Shown: one piece after another, positions 51,807 through 63,940 of the stretch
How positions within the stretch are numbered: the stretch's first letter is position 1
How the letters are laid out: every line of letters begins with the position of its first letter
NCBI RefSeq assembly: GCF_018691265.1
Contig: NW_024881316.1
Coordinates: 8,864,819 to 8,928,818 of the forward strand
Length of the DNA: 64,000 nucleotides
DNA from: Tyto alba
Lineage: Eukaryota > Chordata > Aves > Strigiformes > Tytonidae
Direction: 5' to 3'
Translations under genes and position numbers: made by a program
The notes under the pieces: generated by a model
Databases searched by the model: none
What the model was told of the DNA's origin: nothing
Seen by the model: only the letters and a program-made list of their open reading frames with translations

Positions 51807-52990
51807 CATCATAGAATCATAAAATGGTTTGGGTTTGAAGGGACTTTAAAGATCATGTAATTCCAACCACTCTGCCACGGGCAGGGACACCATGTGCAAG
51901 ATCAGGTTGCTCAAAGCCCCATCCAACCTGGGCTTGAACACCTCAGGGATTGGGCAGCCACAGCTTCTCTGAACAACCTGTTCCAGTGTCTCACCACCCT
52001 CACAGTAAAGAATTTCTTCCTTATATCTAATCTATACCTACCTTCTTTCAGTTTAAAGACATTACCCCTTGTCCTATCACTACATGTCCTTAATAAAGAG
52101 TCCTTCCCCATCTTTCTTGTAGGCCCTCTTTAAGTACTGGAAGGGTGCTATAAGGTCTCCACAGAGACTTCTCTTCTCCAGACTAAACGACCCCATCTCT
52201 CTCAGCCTGTCTTCACAAGGGAGGTGCTCCAGCCCCCTGATCATATTCATGGCCCTCCTCTGGACCTACTTGAGTAGGTCCGTATCTTTCTTATACTGTG
52301 AGTCCCAGAGCTGGACACAGTACTCGAGGTGGGGTCTCATGAAAGCAGAGTATAGGGGGAGAATCAGCTCCCTTGACCTGATGGTTATGCTTCTTTTGAT
52401 GCATCCCAGGATACAGTTGGCTTTCTGGGCTGTGAGTGCACATTGCTGGCTCATAGTCAGATTTTTACCCACTAGTACCCCCAAGTCCTTCTCTGCAGAG
52501 CTGCTCTCAACCCACTCATTGCCCACCCTGTATTTGTATATGAGATTCCCCCCACCTATGTGCAGGGCCTTGCACTTGGTCTTGTTGAACTTCATGAGGT
52601 TTACATGGGGGCACCTCTCAAGCCTGTCAAGGTCCCTCTGGATGTCATCCCTTCCCTCCAGAGTGCTGACCGCACCACACATCTTGGTGTCCTTGGCAAG
52701 CTTGCTGACGGTGCACTCAATCCCACTGTCCATGTCTCCAACAAAGATGTTAAACAGCACCAGTCCTAGTACCAACCCCTGAGGAACACCACTCATCACT
52801 GCTCTCCACTCGGATGTTGAGCCATTGACCACAACACTTTGTGTGCAACCATCCAGCCAATTCCTTATCCACTGAGTGGTCCATCTGTCCAATCCACGTC
52901 TCTCCAATTTGGAGACAAGGATCTCACGCAAGACAGTTTCAAATGCTTTGCACAAGTCCAGGTAGATTCCGTCAGTAACTCTGATAAGGG
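51807..52990 (-). repeat. CR1 LINE (minus) with a 248-codon ORF2 remnant
   Basis: The plus strand starts with the reverse-complemented CR1 tail (catagaatcataaaatgg). On the minus strand a single frame of 248 codons (52266-53012) carries [51 protein letters not shown] and the CR1 C-terminal region ending YKKDTDLLK. The catalytic FADD is replaced by LAKD, so the enzyme would be inactive even with an intact frame. It is 5'-truncated and joined at about 52990 to an inverted CR1 piece. It looks younger than the 3.6-kb copy because its frame is still intact. Confidence 0.95.
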
Positions 52991-53003
52991 AACTCTGATC
53001 AGG

Positions 53004-53066
53004 GAAGAGCAACTGACATCATCCACCTGGACTTGTGCAAAGCATTTGACACTGTCCCACGTGACA
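53004..53066 (+). repeat. Inverted CR1 5' segment (plus)
   Basis: The plus strand reads gacatcatccacctggactt and on through acactgtcccacgtgac, the SKAFDTV region of CR1 in sense orientation. A 25-base stretch at 53025-53049 is the exact reverse complement of 52939-52963 in the adjacent minus-strand CR1. The two therefore form a head-to-head inverted repeat about 60 bases apart. This fits a 5' inversion made during insertion, or two separate insertions. Confidence 0.8.
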
Positions 53067-53835
53067 GATATTTATATCTCTTTGTGCTTGGTAAATGCAA
53101 CAAAGACAGTGTCTTTTGTGTCAAAGCATACAATATTTCTTGTCTTTAAATTTTGACATTTTTATTGGTTTTCAGTTTTCTAATTTTTCTATATTTTTAT
53201 TATTTCTGTAGTACTTATGAGCAAATTCTATTAGATTAGCCTTCTTTTTCTTCATAACTTACATCATTAATATCATTTGTGTTTGGATTGCTTTTAGTCT
53301 CTGTTCAGATAAATCTTAATTTATGAGATTATTTTCTTTATATCTTAATATTCACATTTTCAATTCATTTATCCACACAGTTATTTATTTGTAATTTCCT
53401 GGTTTTAATTTCCTTAACATGCACATTCTTTTTATGTCTCTTTTGATCTTCAGAATGACCAGTTTCTAATAATGCTGCGCATGTGTTATCATGGACTTCT
53501 GTGGCCCTACTAGTCCTGAGCAATATTATTTGGATTTACCATAGACTTGGGGGAGGGAGGAACTATGTTCAGCTGTCAGAAAAATGAACAATACACAAAG
53601 AGAAATCTGCAAAATCTGGTGTAAAATTAAGGTGCAGGATCAGATACTTTGTTCTTAAAAAAATAAATTGTTTTGCTAATGTACATTCCTTATGTTAATT
53701 TTCAGAAACTGTGTCCTATAATTGTTCCTTAGAAAAATAAATATCCCAGACACATCTTTAGATCTAAGCACATGGTTTGAGAGCTAGTCATATTTCACAA
53801 AAAAAAAAAAAAAAAAAAAAAATTAAATAAGATAC
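53067..53835. other. AT-rich unique DNA with an A run
   Basis: T-rich to about 53450, then mixed, with an A23-type run at about 53799-53821. No gene was seen. Confidence 0.5.
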
Positions 53836-54204
53836 CTTAGCAACCTTCCCCTGCATTAATATTTCACGCAGTTGGTAAGACATACACCTGGACCCTGGGT
53901 TTGGTTTTCCTTTGGTGTTACACAGCAGTATCCAAGGGAGGAAGGACACCCACTGAGGATGGTTTTCAAGCCCTGGCTTCTTAAATTCTTCGGCAAGATA
54001 CTTGTCAGTGTGATGAGATAATATTTTTTCCCACTCTCTCAACTCTGATTTGTTTGAAAGGAATATTTTCTTTTTCTTACATGTTGGCAAGTTTTCTGTT
54101 CTTGCTCTCCTCTCTTGTGAATGGTCTAATATTCTTCTGATGTTGTCCCTGCATTGGCACATACATTTTGTCTTTGCTAAACCAGGGCTGTTTCCATTCC
54201 TGAG

Positions 54205-54681
54205 TGTCCTGGTTGGTGCTGGACTAGAGTTCCCGTTGGTCTGGCAGCAGGAGGAGCTGCAGCCCCCTGAGACCCCAGGGGCTCCCCAGGTCCCAGTGCC
54301 CTCACCTGTGTGCGGGGGCGGGGGGAGCACAGATGGAGGGCTGGGCCCCGATTGGCCGATATCCCCTGTCACGTGACATCACGCTCACTATATAAAGGCA
54401 GGAGTGGGCGGGGAGGGGCTCTCACTCCTGGGAGTGTGGCTGTGGGGCCTTTGTGTTGGGGATCGCCGGCCGGGAGCAGGTGGGTGGTGAGCAGCTGTAT
54501 GGTACATTACCTGTCGGTACTGCTGTCAGTGTATTGTTCTGTCACTGTTATTGAACTGTTGTTATCTCCACCCGTGAGTCTCCTTTTGCCCCTCCGATTC
54601 CCTCCCCGTTCCTGAGTAGGGGGAGGGCGGGTGAGCGGCTGCAGGGTGTTCAGCTGCTGAGCACAGGCTCAAACGATGACA
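54205..54681 (+). mobile_element. GC-rich solo LTR, 477 bp, with near-exact target duplication
   Basis: It begins TGTCCTGGTTGGTGCTGG and ends CTCAAACGATGACA. Flanks ctgag (54200-54204) and cttag (54682-54686) match at four of five bases, pointing to a 5-bp duplication and an ERVL-like class. The element has many CpG sites, unlike its surroundings, suggesting a fairly recent insertion. It has the same general plan as the 39.2-kb LTR (gtgggtggtgagcagctg block, ending near aaacgatgaca) but a different upstream half. No internal retroviral genes are present. Confidence 0.9.
54389..54396 (+). promoter_or_regulatory. LTR core promoter: TATA box with upstream elements
   Basis: TATATAAA at 54389-54396 is preceded by an E-box CACGTG (54370-54375), an inverted CCAAT (ATTGG, 54351-54355) and a GC box (gggggcgggg near 54313). 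This complete set is the best promoter in the window. It would fire on the plus strand, antisense to the candidate exon it sits in. Confidence 0.65.
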
Positions 54682-54739
54682 CTTAGGGACTGAGAAGATT
54701 TCACATTAAAAAATCTTTTTGAAAAATCACCCATTATCA

Positions 54740-55235
54740 CTGCAAACAATATTACTGTTGTTGTTTATGTACTGGTAAAAATAAAACTGTTACAGAAATA
54801 ATAGACTTCTGGGGCTGGCTGTTGGCATCTCACAAATGTTTAGTGTACAACAGCTTTTGTGTTCCTGTAGGTGTCTTTGAGAATTTTAGCACTCAGTGCT
54901 GTGAGAGTTGGGTAGGGCCTGAAATTAAAGAGCAGAAGCAATAACTGTTTTACAGGTGGGTAGCTTCTTCAAAGTCAATGACAAAACTGAGAAATGAACA
55001 AAGAATTTCTGATTCCTAACCTGAGAATCTTAGCCTTTTTCTCTGAAGTGCTTCATATCACAAGTAGATCTTGACAGACATTAACAACATTAATTCACAC
55101 ACAAAACACCCTCCATTCTCTCTTTCTGGCTACAAGTAAACAATTCTTAGCAACAACTGAAAAAAAATTGGTTTGACTGTATCTATGCAAATAAACTAAT
55201 TCTGAACAAAACCTTCAAAATCAATTTTAGGGTAG

Positions 55236-55274
<39 letters not shown>

Positions 55275-55774
55275 CTCCTGTCTCCTAGAGCAGCAGGTGA
55301 TGATTTTAGGGGTGTCTGGCTAAGTAACATTCCCAAAAAATTTTCAAGTTCTGTTTAGGCACAGCCTAGACAGATCACAGACCAGGAATCTTTCCCAGCA
55401 TCCCATCTATTTGGGTCCGTCCTGTATTAAACACTAAGAAAGTTTAATATTACAGAGGTAGCCAAACTTTGCTATTATCTCCAGGGCTAGGGAATAGATC
55501 TGGTTTAGTATATTAGTATAGATTCAATTCTTGTATACTGATCATTTTATTTATGTTTCAAGGTAAAGAACCATATTGTTTTACACTGGCTAGAGCTACC
55601 ATATAACCAAACCAAAAATATGAGAATAAACCACTTTGAAACACACGGTGAACTTACTTAATATTTGGGCTTATGAAAAACAAGACAAAGCAAAGCAACA
55701 GTAGAACACAAGGATAATTTTCCAAAATGACAAACAATATAGCAAGGGACAACAAACACAAATAGCATCTTGGA
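54740..55774. other. AT-rich unique DNA with a T36 run
   Basis: No coding or repeat family was seen apart from the homopolymer at 55239-55274. Confidence 0.5.
55239..55274 (+). repeat. T36 homopolymer
   Basis: An uninterrupted T run, the longest homopolymer noticed in the window. Confidence 0.92.
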
Positions 55775-55945
55775 ATGTTCAAACTGAACATTAGAGAAGT
55801 TTTGGGGACTGTGCTAGGGAGAAGATAAAGCACTGGAAAAGGTTGTCCAGACAGGTTGGAGAATCTCCATTTTGGAGTTTTTCAAGACTGAGGAAAGCAA
55901 GGTCATGGCTGACCTCATCTACTGTTAGGGTTAGTCCCCCTTTTG
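55775..55945 (+). repeat. CR1 LINE 3'-end fragment (plus)
   Basis: Sense CR1 tail: aaaggttgtccagacaggtt, then ggagtttttcaagactgagg, then catggctgacctcatctact. It is degraded and lacks coding sequence and a clear terminal repeat. The 84-codon minus-strand frame across it is a shadow. Confidence 0.7.
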
Positions 55946-58900
55946 TTGTACCAGATGACCACCCAACTGTTTGATGGTGAATCAGGAAAAAATTTATCCC
56001 AAAATATGGAGGACAATACTGGAGGTAATTTGGGAAAGACTGCATTCATTAAGTGCCTGCACTTCTATTTATATGTATCCTGTCATGGGTTTTAAGGTTG
56101 TCTTTCATGGTGGAAACATGCAGGGGTGTAATTTGGATTCCTTATATCCACAACAGACACTATGATAATTATTCTGCTAATATTGAAATCCTGGAAGGGT
56201 GATCACCCTCACCAAATTGCTTCTGTTCCTGCAGTTCACTCTCATGATTTCTCCTGCCATTTTTCCATTCTATAAAGTTTTTCTCTTAACTATGTACTTT
56301 TAATTGGGCTTTAAAACCTCACATTAAAGAATAAAACTTATGTCAGGAAACATAAAATTTAGGGGGTTTCCTTCTCTATTTTAAAATGCTGCCAAGAAAC
56401 TATATAGGAATAGACTCACTCATGCATAGTTTCCTAAAGGTAGGAGTAACTGATTTTCATTCAGTACAGGAAATACCTTCTGTCTGTGATTTTCCTGTGA
56501 TTGCTGTGGATGAAAGAAGCAATCCAGATTCTTTTGCACTAAATTTAACAAAACACTGATTATCATTGCACTGCTAACATACCTGTCTAATCATCTGAAT
56601 AACAACATGATGCACAGTTGTTTCCTCTGAATGTATGTTGTAAGCATCTATATTTGGATTAAAAATTCTTATTAATGACTGCAAAATAAGGATCCTTAGA
56701 CCTCTGCTTGTCTCATCCTGGTTATCAGTCTCATTCCCACAAAGTTTTAATAGCCCAGAATTTACTAATATCCATAATACACTTTTCAGCCACTATATAC
56801 ATACTGTTGCTGCCACTTTTTCAGTAATAAGACAGGCACGTCTGGAAACACAACACTAGAAAGAGGCAGGCCTTTAAGTAATGTAAAGTCTGCCCTTACA
56901 CAAGTCAAGAATTAGTGAGGGCTGGTGGGTTTTTGCACTCTATCATTTCTACAGTTACTGACATAATTGTAAGTGAAGTAGTACTAACAACATTGAGAAA
57001 TTTAGTAACATTCATAAAATCCTTAGAGGACATTCCTAGAAACAGCTGACCCTGACCCAGAACAAATACCTTGTAGGAACTTATGTGAAATTTAGATAAC
57101 TTTGTATGAACATGCAGTTCTCAAATTGTGCCTGTTAGCTGCTACCTACCTTTGGAAGTACCAGAACCCTTTAACTGTCTCAAATGTTAGCTTTTACACC
57201 TAAGAAAATAAAGTTTATACAGTCATCTAGTCTGATTCTGTCTATCAGGTTTTCTCATTAATCTTTTGTTCCAGTGACTAAAGGACTGATGTCAGTGACA
57301 GCCCTGCACAGGGTACACAAATGCAGCCTAACATACCTAGAGCTGAAGAATCTCAGAATCCACAGGCCCTTCGGCTCACCAGCAATGAGGGTACAATGTT
57401 CTCTGTAAAGACACACAGCACCAGCCAAAACTGATGTCACTTTATTCACTGTGAAGATAGTTTATATAGATGGAAACTGAGAATTCTGGGATAATTAACA
57501 AATGGTATTGGAGGAGATGGAAGAGTTGCAGTGAGAAGAGGCTGCAGGAAATATGAGTTTACACTGAAGTTTGAGTCAGTTAGGAAGTAAATCAGCCACT
57601 AATCTTTGTGGAAATTAGGCTTTCTGATTTGCTGCAGTCAAAGATTCCCATGTGTCTCGTCTTCTGCATCTGATAAGTCTGGCTAGATCTATGACTAGAT
57701 TACATTAAAACCCTGTCCAAAACATATAGTAGAAAGTCTTTCTTTCAGTGACATTCTGCAGAAGGACTCAGTCTTGAGGATATTTGCTATACTCATTTAA
57801 TAAGACATGTTTGTTTTACAATATGGAAAGAGTTTCTTTTAAAATTTGGCAAAGAGAAACAACTTGCTTGTATATATTAAAACGGTCCGTGTTTAGAGCT
57901 ATCCAAAAGGTATGAAATACTTGGAGCTGGTCTTTCCTCTGAAAGCATACACTTTTCATGGAGTGCATTTTTTGATCTGGAGAAGAATAAGAGTGCAACA
58001 TTCAACTCATTTTTTTGAAGTCGTTCAAGTTTGGTTTAAAAGATTGGTGTTGTTGTTAAGAGGGAATTGAAGGAGTGTTTACTATATCGTCTCTCAAAAT
58101 ATTTAAGCTATTTAGCCACTGAGTGTTTGCAAATATATAAAGAATTGTTACAAAAAATGTGGAAAAGTTAAGAATTTGTACAATATAGGATGAAGAAAAA
58201 ATATTATACATCTACAGAACCTTCAAGGATTAAAATATCTACTATTAAAAAATACTGGTGATGTAATATGTCAATCAGCTAAAACACTGAGTGTTGAAAA
58301 GGCTGCTTCTGGAAACTATTATGTGATTAGTCTGAGATTTCTTTCACTCTTCCTGACATCCTTTGCATGATCATTTTATGCTGCCATGGAATAACCAGTC
58401 CATACAGGCTGAAAGGCTTATTACCTTATATTCCTATATATGTACAAACACTGTGAAAAAGCTAATGTGTAAAGGTACAATTTATCTGAGAATAGGTGGA
58501 TACTTTGATGATTTTGACTTTTGGGTCTTGAAAGAAGCTCAGATTAAATTGTTTCCTCTAGTTTGGCTTCTCAAATAGAAATAACTGAGATTATTCTCTC
58601 ATATAAATGGGACAATGTTATTTTATGAATTGTTAGATATTGAACATAATTTGACTGTATCATATAGTAAAAACCTTATGAAAATGCCTTATACATTTTT
58701 ATTGACACAAATATCCTGCTTATAATTTTCCAAAGTTAAAATAAAAATTCTGGAGAGATTTAAAAATTCTCACACAAAAATAATATCATAATAAAATTTG
58801 CAGACTACAGGAACCATTTATCTATGTAAAAACCTTTTCATTTTATCTCTATTCAGTTTTGTAGGACATTCCACCAACTCTAGACGTACTTTGCACTGTA

Positions 58901-60221
58901 CAATGAATTCTTAAAGAATACCTTTTAAATGCCTAATCTGTATTCATTTACTATACAACTGACTCACTAAAGTTAATTAATTGACTACATTGAATCTGAA
59001 GCATTGAGAAGTGTGGTCTCATAAGGTCAAAACCAGGTTGTAATTTTTAAAAAAGATTCTAATAGTCCATGAGATATGTTCACATTAAGTAAAATAGTTT
59101 TCTCAGTTCTGCAGTATTTGCTTCTTTTCTTCTGCCCCAGTACACTGATGGTGGTTATTGGCAGAGGCACAACTTGATTTGATTTTGATTAACAAAAATT
59201 AAATCTCATCTGCCATCACACTGTCCTGTTGAGATGTTTTCTTTCACTGGTCCAACTATTTGTCATACTCTTGATTGTATAGCTTCCATCACTTTTAAAA
59301 TTGTTTTGCTTAGTGCAATTGTAAGATCATTAATAATTAAATCAGAAAGATTAATAAATAAATAGAATGGGATATAGTTTAGTTGAGTTTGAGATTCCAT
59401 CAGCTGTGAGTCAACATTACAACACTCAAATATCAAAAAATATTCATGACTGATGGAAAAAGAACAGAAGCTGAATTTGGTCCCAGAGGAAAGATACCTT
59501 AGTAGGGAAAGAAAGGTAAAGAAAGAGAAATTTAGGGCTTCCTGAGCACATGAAGTTTTGGCTATAAATAAACAAAAATCCCTCATGTTCCTATGTTTTA
59601 AAACAAAAGGGTAGTGTGCCTCACATACTCATACCTCAACATTACAGCCAGACTTGTAGACCTTCAGTCCTCTCAGTTGTGAATCAAATAATGTAAAAAT
59701 GACATTTTTTCACTCATAAATTTAATATTTTTCAGCTGCAGTTACCTTATGTGTTAAAAAGTTTTCTGTTAACAAAACATGTTGCATGCATTGCACAGGT
59801 CTACCCCAGCAAGTAATATAAATGGAATATAGACCATCTTAATCCTTAAATGATGAGTTTTCCTTGTATTTTCCTCAGCAAACAATACATTCTTCAGTTT
59901 TCAGCAGGTGATAAATCAACTTCAATTTCCACAGAGGACATTTATCAATATGAACCACATGAATGATATTTAAAGAGCTTTCAGCTTGTAACTATTTAGA
60001 TTATCACAAAATGTATCATAAAAAGTTGTCTCTGAGGGACCAAGGATTAAAGGCATGCAAACACTGTTTTGTTTTACCCAGGTGGATAGATAAACATTTT
60101 CTTAAATTTCATTTATTAAGTTGACTTCGAGTTGAATGAATTGCAACTGATTCAGAAGTCTGAATCTCACACTCAGTTTTCTAGGACAGAGAATGTGTCT
60201 GTTTGTCATTATTTTTCATAC
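55946..60221. other. Long AT-rich unique stretch, no gene seen
   Basis: No good exon, RNA gene or repeat family was recognised. The 107-codon minus-strand frame at 59263-59586 is F/L/S-rich and background-like. Confidence 0.45.
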
Positions 60222-60396
60222 CGTATCTAACATAACCATTCCTGGTGTAGGTGCCAAACGCATGATCCTTCATGTTCGTGATGATTTTGTGCGATTCCAT
60301 ACATGGCAAGGAGGTTACATTACCCTGATGTGCCATAACAGATAGAGAAAAATCATAACATTGAAGATCTTTCAACTGAATATGAATCAAGTCCTC
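60222..60396 (-). other. Candidate exon (175 bp)
   Basis: Minus strand. The acceptor gttcttacaagccag precedes 58 codons in phase 0 and the donor GATACG|GTATGA, leaving one base. The peptide contains EDLIHIQLKDLQCYDFSLSV, QGNVTSLPCMESHKIITNM and HAFGTYTRNGYVRY, protein-like throughout. The single leftover base matches the two-base start of the candidate at 54739. The frame also runs on 13 codons to a stop at 60181 if the donor is not used, so it could be a terminal exon. No family recognised. Confidence 0.25.
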
Positions 60397-61717
60397 CTGG
60401 CTTGTAAGAACATTACTGCCTTGCTAATTTGAAGTGAGCTTAGATTTCAGGTTTTAAGGCCAGGAGACCTACTTTTATCAAAACTCACTTCCTGCATAGT
60501 ACCAGGAACAGAGTTTCACCAAGTAGTGTTGGTATCAAGTTCAGTAACTTGTCACTGAAATAGAACAAGTTTGAATCAAAGTCCCCAGGTGATAAGAGTA
60601 TGTGTCATATTTCTTTCAAAGCTGTTACAATACTGAATGGCAAAAATATGTTGATTTTTTGACATTTCTATTTTTATTTGTCTAGCTTCTCTTTCAGCCT
60701 TTCAAGTCTCTTAACACCTTTCTTTTCTGGATTAGAGAGTACTTCATCTCCTCACTGTCTACGTATCATGTAAATATCACTAATCTTGGTCAGTCACTTC
60801 ATAATCTTTGCTGATGTAAGTAGACAGAGATTCTCTTAGTTTCTCACAAGATGTGTCTTCCAAGGAGAGTGATGACTCTTGGAGCTGTCATATATCTCCA
60901 GAGAGAAAGACTGTTTTCCTGTGATATTTATGTCACTTATGATAGTTGATGACACCACCTTCCAAGCAGAGGTAATCAGAACTATTTTGAAATCATTAGA
61001 AAACAAAAAAAGAGTTTGATTGTCTCAGGACAATTTACCTGTGCAATTTGAACATGCTAAATATTTTAAGTTAATTATCCTTATTAGGGGTTAGATTTAC
61101 AGTACAGGATGTGACACCCTATTTTTAGCTATGTGTTAGGAACAAAAATTCTCATCTATCTGCAGTGTCACTTCTGCCTGAGGAAACATGAAACCACAGA
61201 TCCCACTTATCAGAAGCTATGAGGTACACAGTCTGAGCATGTAAGAGATGTTCTATGTTTTCTCTGTTGACACTCTTCTACAGTTTATGAATATTTAAAC
61301 ATTCATTGCGGTAGTGTGGAAGTGCAGATAAACTCCTTTTCAGTTCAGTGTCTGACAGCTTTGGAGGCTTCAATCATTTGTACTCTGTCTCAGAAATAAT
61401 TTAATTCCAATAACAAAGATTCAAGGAGACTTGTTTTAGAATAACATGTAGTTAGAAAACTCATTTGAGATGTGGGAGACCAATTTTCTAATGTGCTTTC
61501 TGTCTGATTTAGAGTTAGCTCTTTCCTGTAATGCAGCTTAGGAACAGCATTTACTGTTTTCACTGCCACATTACACTAAGAGATCTGCCTTGAGCTTTTC
61601 ATCTTCAAGTATCCTTAATTCCATTTTAAACTTACCTCTTTCCAAACTGTACTATCATTCACACTGAAAGACTGACCTTACAGTATTTATTGCTCCTATA
61701 GATCAATCATGGAAGAG
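60397..61717. other. Unique DNA, one weak exon-like pair
   Basis: A minus-strand segment at about 60493-60558 has the acceptor cttgttctatttcag and the donor GAA|GTGAGT with one open frame (DKLLNLIPTLLGETLFLVLC). It would leave an intron under 100 bp before the 60.2-kb candidate, which makes it doubtful. Nothing else was seen. Confidence 0.35.
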
Positions 61718-62235
61718 GATCACAGAATGGTTTTGGTTGGAAGGGACTTTAAGAATCATCTAGTTCCAACCCCCTGCCATGGGTAGGGATACCGTCTGCT
61801 AGATCAGGTTGCTCAAAGCCCCATCCAACCTGCCTTGAACACTTCTATGGAGGGGGCATCCACAACCTCTCCAGGCAACCTGTTCCAGTGTCTCACCATC
61901 GTCACAGTAAAGAATTTCTTCCTTATATCTAATCTGAATCTACCCTCTTTCAGTTTAAAACCATTACCCCTTGTCCTATCACTATGTGTCTGTGTCCTTG
62001 ATAAAGAGTCCCTCCCCATCTTTCCTGTAGGCCCTTGTTGAGTACTGGCAGGCCACTATAACGTCTCCCTGGAGCCTTCTCTTCTCCAGGCTGAAAAACC
62101 CCAGCTCTATCAGCCTGTCCTCATAAGGGAGGTGCTCTAGCCACCTACTAATATTTGTGGCCCTTTTCTGGATCTACCTGAGCAGGTCCATGTCTTATAC
62201 TGCGGGCCTCAAAGCTGGTCACAGTACTTGATTTA
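61718..62235 (-). repeat. CR1 LINE, 3' end (minus)
   Basis: The plus strand begins cacagaatggttttggttgg and carries the conserved CR1 tail and the C-terminal ORF2 region. The minus-strand frame at 61813-62019 reads [19 protein letters not shown], as in the copies at 26.5 and 52.0 kb. It is strongly 5'-truncated at about 62235. Confidence 0.93.
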
Positions 62236-62922
62236 CCTTGGCATTTGATTTCTTTAAGGAGGGATGTAGGCTGATCATAATTAGCAACTATTTATGCTAC
62301 TTCTCCAGTCTTAAAGATACCTGGTCAATTTTTTTATCAGGAAAAGTAAAGAACTATGCTTTCTTGCAGATCATTAGATAAAATACTGTACAGTCCCCAG
62401 GTTAGGCAGTGAAATTACAAACATCCCATTAAAAGAATGTTGTAATAATTCATCATAGAAATCCACTCTGACCTCTTCAGAGTAATGATTTTTGATAACT
62501 CAAAGTGTTTTATGTATTAATTATACTCTTTTAATAAAAATTTTGTTAGGAGTTGCCAAATCTGGAAGACCAATAGAGGCGAGCCTGCCACAGCTCTGCA
62601 TATACAGGTGTAGCCAATATTTAGGTTGGACATGTATACCTCACATGCACTTGCAATCTGTAAAGTGCTCTGTAAAGCTGTCTTGCCCTGATGAGTGTTG
62701 TGCTCAGCCCACCAGGCTGACAACCTCCTGAGATGCCCTGGGAGGAGCATGATGACTCAGGTATAACACAGAAGAGTAAGAAAGATGGTTTATATTCAAC
62801 TTAAATTGTGTGTTAACACTGCAGTGCAAATGGTAGGGGATGCATGCAATGCGATGTGCTGCGAGAGTATGCCAGATTGGGTAGCTGGGGAGAAGTATTC
62901 AGAAGTAAAACAGCCAGGCAGT
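62236..62922. other. Unique DNA, no gene seen
   Basis: Two overlapping frames of 77-79 codons on opposite strands at 62492-62750 have no splice-site or family support. Confidence 0.45.
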
Positions 62923-63940
62923 TGTATTGGGTTTGTGTGTGGCAGGGTTTTGGTAGTAGGGGAAGAAGTTACAGAGCTGGATCCTGTAAGAAGCTGCTAG
63001 AACTTTCTCCAGCTCCATGTCAGACCCTTCTCTGGCCAAGGCCAAGCCAAATAGTGATGGTGGCTGCAGCTCTGTGATAACACATTTGAGAAGGGAAACC
63101 TGAGAGGAGGAAGTGTGAGGGGAAATACCAATGCAAACACTGGGGTCAGTTGAAGAAAGGAGGAGGAGGAAGGGATGTGTGCTGGAGCAGAGACTCCCTT
63201 GTAGCCTGTGGTGAGAGGGCAGCCTGTCCCCATGAAGCCCATGGAGGTCCACGGTGGAGGAGATGCCCATCTGCAGCCCATGGAGGACCCCACGTTGGAG
63301 CAGGTGGATTCACCCAAAGAAGGCCATGATGCTGACGAAATCCCATGCTGGAGCAGTCTGTTGTTGGGAAGACTGCAGCCTGTGGGAGGGATCCATGCTG
63401 GAGCAGCTTGTGAAGAGCTACAGACCTATAGGAAGGAATCATATGAGAGAAGTTCATGGAGGACTGTCTCCCATGAGAGGGACCCTATGCTGGAGGAGGG
63501 CAAGAGTGTGAGAAGTCCTCCCTTTGAGGAGGAATAAGTGGCAGAGAAGCGACAGGGTGATGAACTGACCACAACTCCCATTCCGCATCACGCTGCACTG
63601 CTGTGAAGGAGAAGATAGAGAAATTGGGAACAAAGCTGAGTCCAGGAAGAAGGGAGGGGTGGGGGAAAGGTGTTGTTAAGATGTGGCTGTATTTCTTACT
63701 GTCCTACCAATTGGTAAATTGGTGGTGATGGTGGTGGTCAAATAAAACTGATGTTCTTTGTTCTCAAATTGAGTCTGTCTTTTGCCTGTGACCATAATTG
63801 GTGAGTCATCCATTCCAGTCCTCGTGTTGATCCACAAGCCTTTTGTTATATTTTTTCTTCCTCATCCCACCTGGATGGGGGGAAGGAGTGAGCGAGTAGT
63901 TGCATGGTGCTCAGTTGCCCTCTGGGCTTAAACTGTGACA
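62923..63940 (+). mobile_element. Solo LTR of the 1-kb family, copy 5 (plus)
   Basis: It begins TGTATTGGGTTTGTGTGTGG and ends GGCTTAAACTGTGACA. It has the shared middle block (ctttctccagctccatgtca), internal ggagcag/tgggaggga repeats and one downstream module ending in the cttttgcctgtgaccataat block. The flanks gcagt and cgagt only partly agree, so its target duplication is doubtful. Overlapping frames of up to 123 codons are not coding. Confidence 0.85.

Larger units (their letters stand above)
53836..54739 (-). other. Candidate exon interrupted by a solo LTR
   Basis: On the minus strand an acceptor (atattgtttgcag, exon start 54739) opens a frame that runs to the LTR at 54681. If the LTR and one copy of its 5-bp target duplication are left out, the frame stays in register and continues to a donor (CTAAG|GTATCTT, exon end 53836): 2 bases plus 140 codons, no stop. 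The distal part contains DNIRRILDHSQERRARTENL, SELREWEKILSHHTDKYLAE and NPGSRCMSYQLREILMQG, which look protein-like. As it stands, the 482 extra bases break the frame, so any exon here is disrupted in this allele. I recognise no family. A frame this long is marginally expected by chance. Confidence 0.25.

Noticed and set aside
54050..54376. 108-codon plus-strand frame
   Set aside because: It crosses the LTR boundary and is antisense to the longer minus-strand frame; no splice or start support.
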